Shown piece after piece: positions 59,947 through 64,000 of a DNA stretch of 64,000 nucleotides. The notes under the pieces were generated by a model, which was not told the DNA's origin, searched no databases, and saw only the letters and a list, made by a program, of their open reading frames with translations. The first letter of the stretch is position 1. Every line of letters starts with the position of its first letter. A program made the position numbers and the translations under genes. The DNA comes from Sequoia sempervirens (Eukaryota; Streptophyta; Pinopsida; Cupressales; Cupressaceae), in assembly GCA_007258455.2 (NCBI GenBank), contig VDFB02373365.1, positions 224,869,539-224,933,538 on the forward strand. Direction: 5' to 3'.

Positions 59947-62908
59947 TTAAGTTGTATTAAGCCATAAATGAATCTTTGATAAGTGGTCCAAGTAATCCCG
60001 ATGCTTATGCGAATCTGCATCTCCCATGGTGTTCCGGATCGTGATCTCCATTATATCCATCTTCTTATTTTGTTCGCACGCCTCATCCAGTGTTGTATCT
60101 TCCACGGTAGCTATCTTCATAATTTCTTGTAGTATCGATTCACTTTCACTTTTCCACTTAGTCATTTCTTTTAATCCTCCTTTATCATCAAAGAATGTAA
60201 TCAATCCTTTTCTAGTAGAATTTATCAATCCCTATGAATCCCCTATCAATTCTTCAAAGAATTCTCAGTGTTTATTCACATAATGATTTGTAGCCTCAAT
60301 TGCTACATTATCAGAAACATCCCTCTGGTTTATTTCTTGAAACTTCTCCAAAATCCTGCCATTCATTCTTTCGTGTTCTTGCAATGCAACAAAGTTATGT
60401 GAGTGTGTTCCCCAGAGCTTATTTAACCAAGTTGCTAGATTGGTTTGTCTCTTCTTAATCATTGTTACAAGTGTATCATATTTCCCTTGAGAGTAAGCAC
60501 TTGATCCTTCCCAGTGATCTTTTGCTTGTGAACTTTCACCATGAGTGAGCAGCTTGGTTGATTTCATTGTGACACCTAACAAATATATTAGGTGGTCATT
60601 TTCTCTCAAAATCCTCTCGTTATTCATTTTGTACATTTCCCTCTCCTTGATTAACATCTAAATTTGAGCTTTGTTTAATTTTTCTACATTGATTCCAATT
60701 TCTACAGTTGCCACAGGATCAACCTCTCCAATCTTTAAATTCATAACATGCCCATATGCTTTCTCAGTATCAATGACAACTGATTTCTTGTGAGGTGGAT
60801 ATAAATCCCAAATCATTAGTGACCCTTCATCTAGATTGTACTTCGACCCTGTATACACTTCTGTCACCTTTTCTGGGCTGAGCTTGTGTGTAGCATTACT
60901 ATCTTTCAAGAAACTATCAAAAACCAATGCATAATTGAGATCCAACCCTAGAAAAATCATAACACCAGCACTTTCCAACATTTTCCTTCCCTTTTCAGGG
61001 GTCATACTTGCCATCTCTCTATCCACACACACCTTTAGGTCATTTAGTAATTGTTCTTCATTACCTGATGTGATATTGTCAACCTTTTCTCTTATTTCTT
61101 TTCCTTTTTGTTTGTACAGGAATGCCTTAAACTCTGGGGAGTTTAAAAATTCATCATCTGCTACAAACGATTTGTACTCTACATGCCTTGCATCCACATC
61201 TACATTCTCTTTAGCACTCAATTCCTGGCAGGGCAAGTGTAATGTTGAGTTCTCAATCTTGACATCTTATTTGGTTGGTCTTGTGGCACATTATCCTCAG
61301 ATACCTCCTCCCTAGAAGATAACAGCTTTGTATCTTGCAACCCTTGATTATACCTTTCCACCACTACTTTTGCTTCTTTAGCTTCCAGGTTCTATATCAT
61401 ATCATCAAATTGATAGGGCACATGTTGATACCCTCCAAAATTTATCTTCAGTTTAGCAGAATTGATGTACCCTTCTAGATCAAAATCCCTTCTAGGTGGT
61501 CCTCTTTTCATATTGTATTGCAGTAACTAATCAAGGATCAAATTGTATCCTTCCTTGGCTAATATAGTAAAATCACCAAAGCACAATGTACTGGGCATAA
61601 AATCCTGCTTACCAATGGAGCTCAAATTCATAACACTAGAAAAATCCATTTGTCTAATGATTTCCAAGTATGCAATCTTTCCCGAAACTATTTTACGCAA
61701 AATGAATGGGGCATCTTCAAATCCATAAACCCTAATCATGGTAGCATCCTCCAAGTAATACCAATCCCCCCAGTTGTGACTGATTGGCCCATTGTAGTCC
61801 TTAGGCCTAAGAAACCTCTTTATCTATTCAAATAAAGAATAATCACATGGATGCTTATATATTTTTTATAATGTCTTCACAAAAAACTCCTCAAAGTGTA
61901 CAAAACTAGAGTTAGCAAACCTACTATCCCAGACAGCCATCCATAATTGAACAGGTAATGTCGTGCCTTCCTTGTCAAATTGGGAAATTCTCATCTCCTG
62001 AGGCCACAACCCTAACTCCTATCCAAAATACAACACTATGTGCATCAACAATGAGTAATGCCTAAGGTGTAAGATAGAGGCTTCACCCTTTATTTCCATC
62101 AACCCATAATCAAGCCTGTTAAAAATGTATGAGGCATAATCAAATGGTCTAGAATTGTGATATTGAATATTGCTGAAATTATCATAGGTAGGATTGACAT
62201 ATATTCAGGGACTTCCATTCCCAATACTTAGCCTACCGAGAAATAAGTATACTTCATATAGGGTTCAAAAAGATCAACACGAAAAGGGGGTCCATCTCTA
62301 TCCTATAGAGGAACTAGTTTGCCACCTTGTCTAATTCTATGAATTGGTAACCTCCAACCCTTATAAATTGTATCCATTCTCCTGGACTCCCTTTCTAATT
62401 CTTCACATATGATTTTATCATTGCAAACCCCTTCCAAATTGAAAACCTCACCTATTGCATCTTCTGATATGTGTATTAGTGATTTCCTGGATGGGTCACA
62501 TATAGCTTTGAGTTTTGAATTATAATGGACAGCCAACAATTTTACCAATTCTTCATTGACAAATACATTAGGGCACACTAGCTTTCCCAAATTAAGCTTC
62601 CATGGGTTGCATACTAGTTCAAAATGATTTCTCTGATAGTAATTAAAGCTAAACAATTAATAACCTCTTATTGAAGTCCAAACATCTTCTATGGGTTTGC
62701 ATTTGTTATCCAATTTATCTATTTCTACCCTAAGTTGTACAGATCATCTGGCTTTAGGTCTAGAGCCAGGTAATTGATAAATGAGATCTTGATTTAGTCT
62801 TCGTTCAGTGCCCTCATGCTCTATTTTAGTTTTATGTTTCTTCCCTTTAGGCTGACTGCTTCTACCATATTTTCTACCTTTTGATTTTCTTGAGTTGGAG
62901 GATTCCAT
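59947..62908 (-). pseudogene. Long decayed open reading frame, conifer-type repeated protein
   Basis: An ATG at 62908 opens a basic N-terminus (MESSNSRKSKGRKYGRSSQP), a possible nuclear or RNA-binding tail. Downstream blocks are RNHFELVCNPWKLNLGKLVC and LIHISEDAIGEVFNLEGVCN (62656-62303), then a broken part, then 61754-61527, a 192-codon open stretch (61236-60658) and two more (60657-60265 and 60228-59947) that are Glu/Lys-rich and probably helical. The total is near 980 codons with few frame changes and about ten stops. The SEDAIGEVFNLEG style recalls plant-mobile-domain or putative plant transposon proteins, and similar proteins are, as far as I recall, repeated in conifer genomes. It could be an accessory gene of a large LTR element. 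The function is unknown. Confidence 0.5.
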
Positions 62909-64000
62909 TCCTCAAAAGTTATAGAAGTCAAAATCACAGGAACTAAGGCACAAAGAACTCACTGTATTTCGCTCGAAACTTTTGGACTGAAAAAATGCCC
63001 TGGTTCTTCGTTCACCCCTTTGCTTCCTCCGCTATCAATTCCAAACTAATGTTTCCAATTGAATTTTCCTTATTGTGCTCCATTGTACCATTAATGTTTT
63101 AGCTAAAACATGAGTGTAGCAGGCCCTTTTTCAAACTCTCACCATCACATCATATAATATTGTCAGTGAGACATTTTCAAATCTTGGGCAACCTCTCTAT
63201 TATGGATTTTATCAACGTTCATTTAAAACATCCACCAATACATCCTATAGTTTCCCAGACACTTCAAGTCTCTCTGAATACCACAAACTATATGTCACTT
63301 TGGTGTCCTGTAGTCTCATCGATATTTTGAGTCTCACCAATAGTTATCCTTTCGGTCTTATGTATATCGTTGTAACTCTCTCTGATGATGCCAGTCTCGC
63401 TGATGAATCTTGTTATCAGCAAGACAATGAATATCACCAAGTCCTATTACCAATATAATCCCATCATAGTGACATTCAGAGTCAGCAGAACTTCCATGAA
63501 CTCACCCCAATACATTGTTGGAATCCACCTTCGTTGTGGCAGAAAAACCAAATGAATGCTCCGGGACATTTCACCGATGACTTAGGTCTCGCCGACAAGC
63601 ATTTTGTGCTTCATCGGTATAACACACATGTGCTCGTTATGAATTATATCAATGAAGATTTTCTCACCGATAAGATCCACTTTTCTGGGAAACATATTGA
63701 GAATATTTTAGATTCCTTTTTGATGCTCCAGAATTGCACCACGATCGGTAAGACACAAGTAGACCCGATATAACTCACCCCGATGCGTACTATCTTACTG
63801 ATAGGATCTTTCTATCATTGAAACAATGAATTGCATCCTGCCAATATGTGTCTTCAGATGAAATCATATTGGTATGACATTCCCAAACTCTTTCCGATAG
63901 ACTAAAAAAGATATACATTAGTATAAAATGCTTTATGGATTGGGGAGACCCTCACCATCTCTTGCCAATATGAATTATACATTGAAATATTTAGGGTTAG
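62909..64000. other. Non-coding stretch with a recurring TCACCGATRA-type motif
   Basis: No convincing coding sequence. From about 63315 to 63900 a short word related to TCWCCGATRA recurs many times, for example TCTCATCGATA (63315), TCTCGCTGATGA (63397), TTCACCGATGA (63570), TCTCACCGATAA (63661), CACGATCGGTAA (63740) and TTACTGATAGG (63796). The stretch lies upstream of the minus-strand reading frame and may be the LTR or leader of the element that carried it. Confidence 0.4.

Noticed and set aside
60935..61315. 126-codon plus-strand open frame
   Set aside because: It lies opposite the better supported minus-strand frame at 61236-60658.
63534..63773. 79-codon plus-strand open frame
   Set aside because: It runs through the repeated CGATRA-type motif region and shows no domain pattern.

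Overview
This window looks like intergenic DNA from a seed plant with a large, repeat-rich, AT-rich genome. I infer a gymnosperm (probably a conifer) because the families resemble decayed repeats I associate with conifers; this was not tested. There is no intact protein-coding gene, no recognisable tRNA or rRNA gene, and nothing prokaryotic. Almost everything identifiable is a broken transposable element, a repeat array, or a decayed gene copy.

Layout. 1-424: end of an LTR. 430-5230: minus-strand L1-type LINE. 5300-7200: Ty1-copia gag/protease/integrase fragment. 7360-13022: plus-strand L1-type LINE cut by a gypsy-like element that carries only gag (13023-18436), whose LTRs hold an array of short hairpins. 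18437-21184: unidentified sequence and an AT microsatellite. 21185-25868: minus-strand Ty3-gypsy element with gag, protease and integrase tail but no reverse transcriptase. 27420-28180: another LINE RT fragment. 29040-30100: plus-strand LTR-like sequence. 30180-34809: decayed multi-exon gene of unknown family, split by a solo LTR (31091-32139) and carrying a nested minisatellite.

36030-54030: a satellite with a period near 357 bp. It was broken first-hand by two LTR elements: a 9.5-kb Tat/Ogre-like gag-protease element (36258-45775), whose 5' LTR holds a TIR-bearing insertion, and a 4.1-kb copia-like gag-only element (47769-51900). 54434-56838: two clusters of roughly 140-bp, almost perfect, loop-free palindromes on either side of an LTR-like sequence. 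57644-59110: a second unidentified multi-exon gene remnant on the minus strand. 59947-62908: a long decayed minus-strand reading frame with a basic N-terminus, followed by a non-coding stretch with a recurring short CGATRA-type motif.

How the parts relate. All four LTR elements with recognisable paired LTRs keep gag (two also keep protease), yet none encodes reverse transcriptase, RNase H or an integrase core. They must have depended on other elements for transposition. Most in-frame stops I checked in two gag genes are what C-to-T change at CAG, CAA or CGA codons would give, which fits methylated, silenced DNA. The most unusual items are the palindrome arrays, the LTR hairpin arrays, the interrupted 357-bp satellite, and the two unidentified spliced gene remnants.
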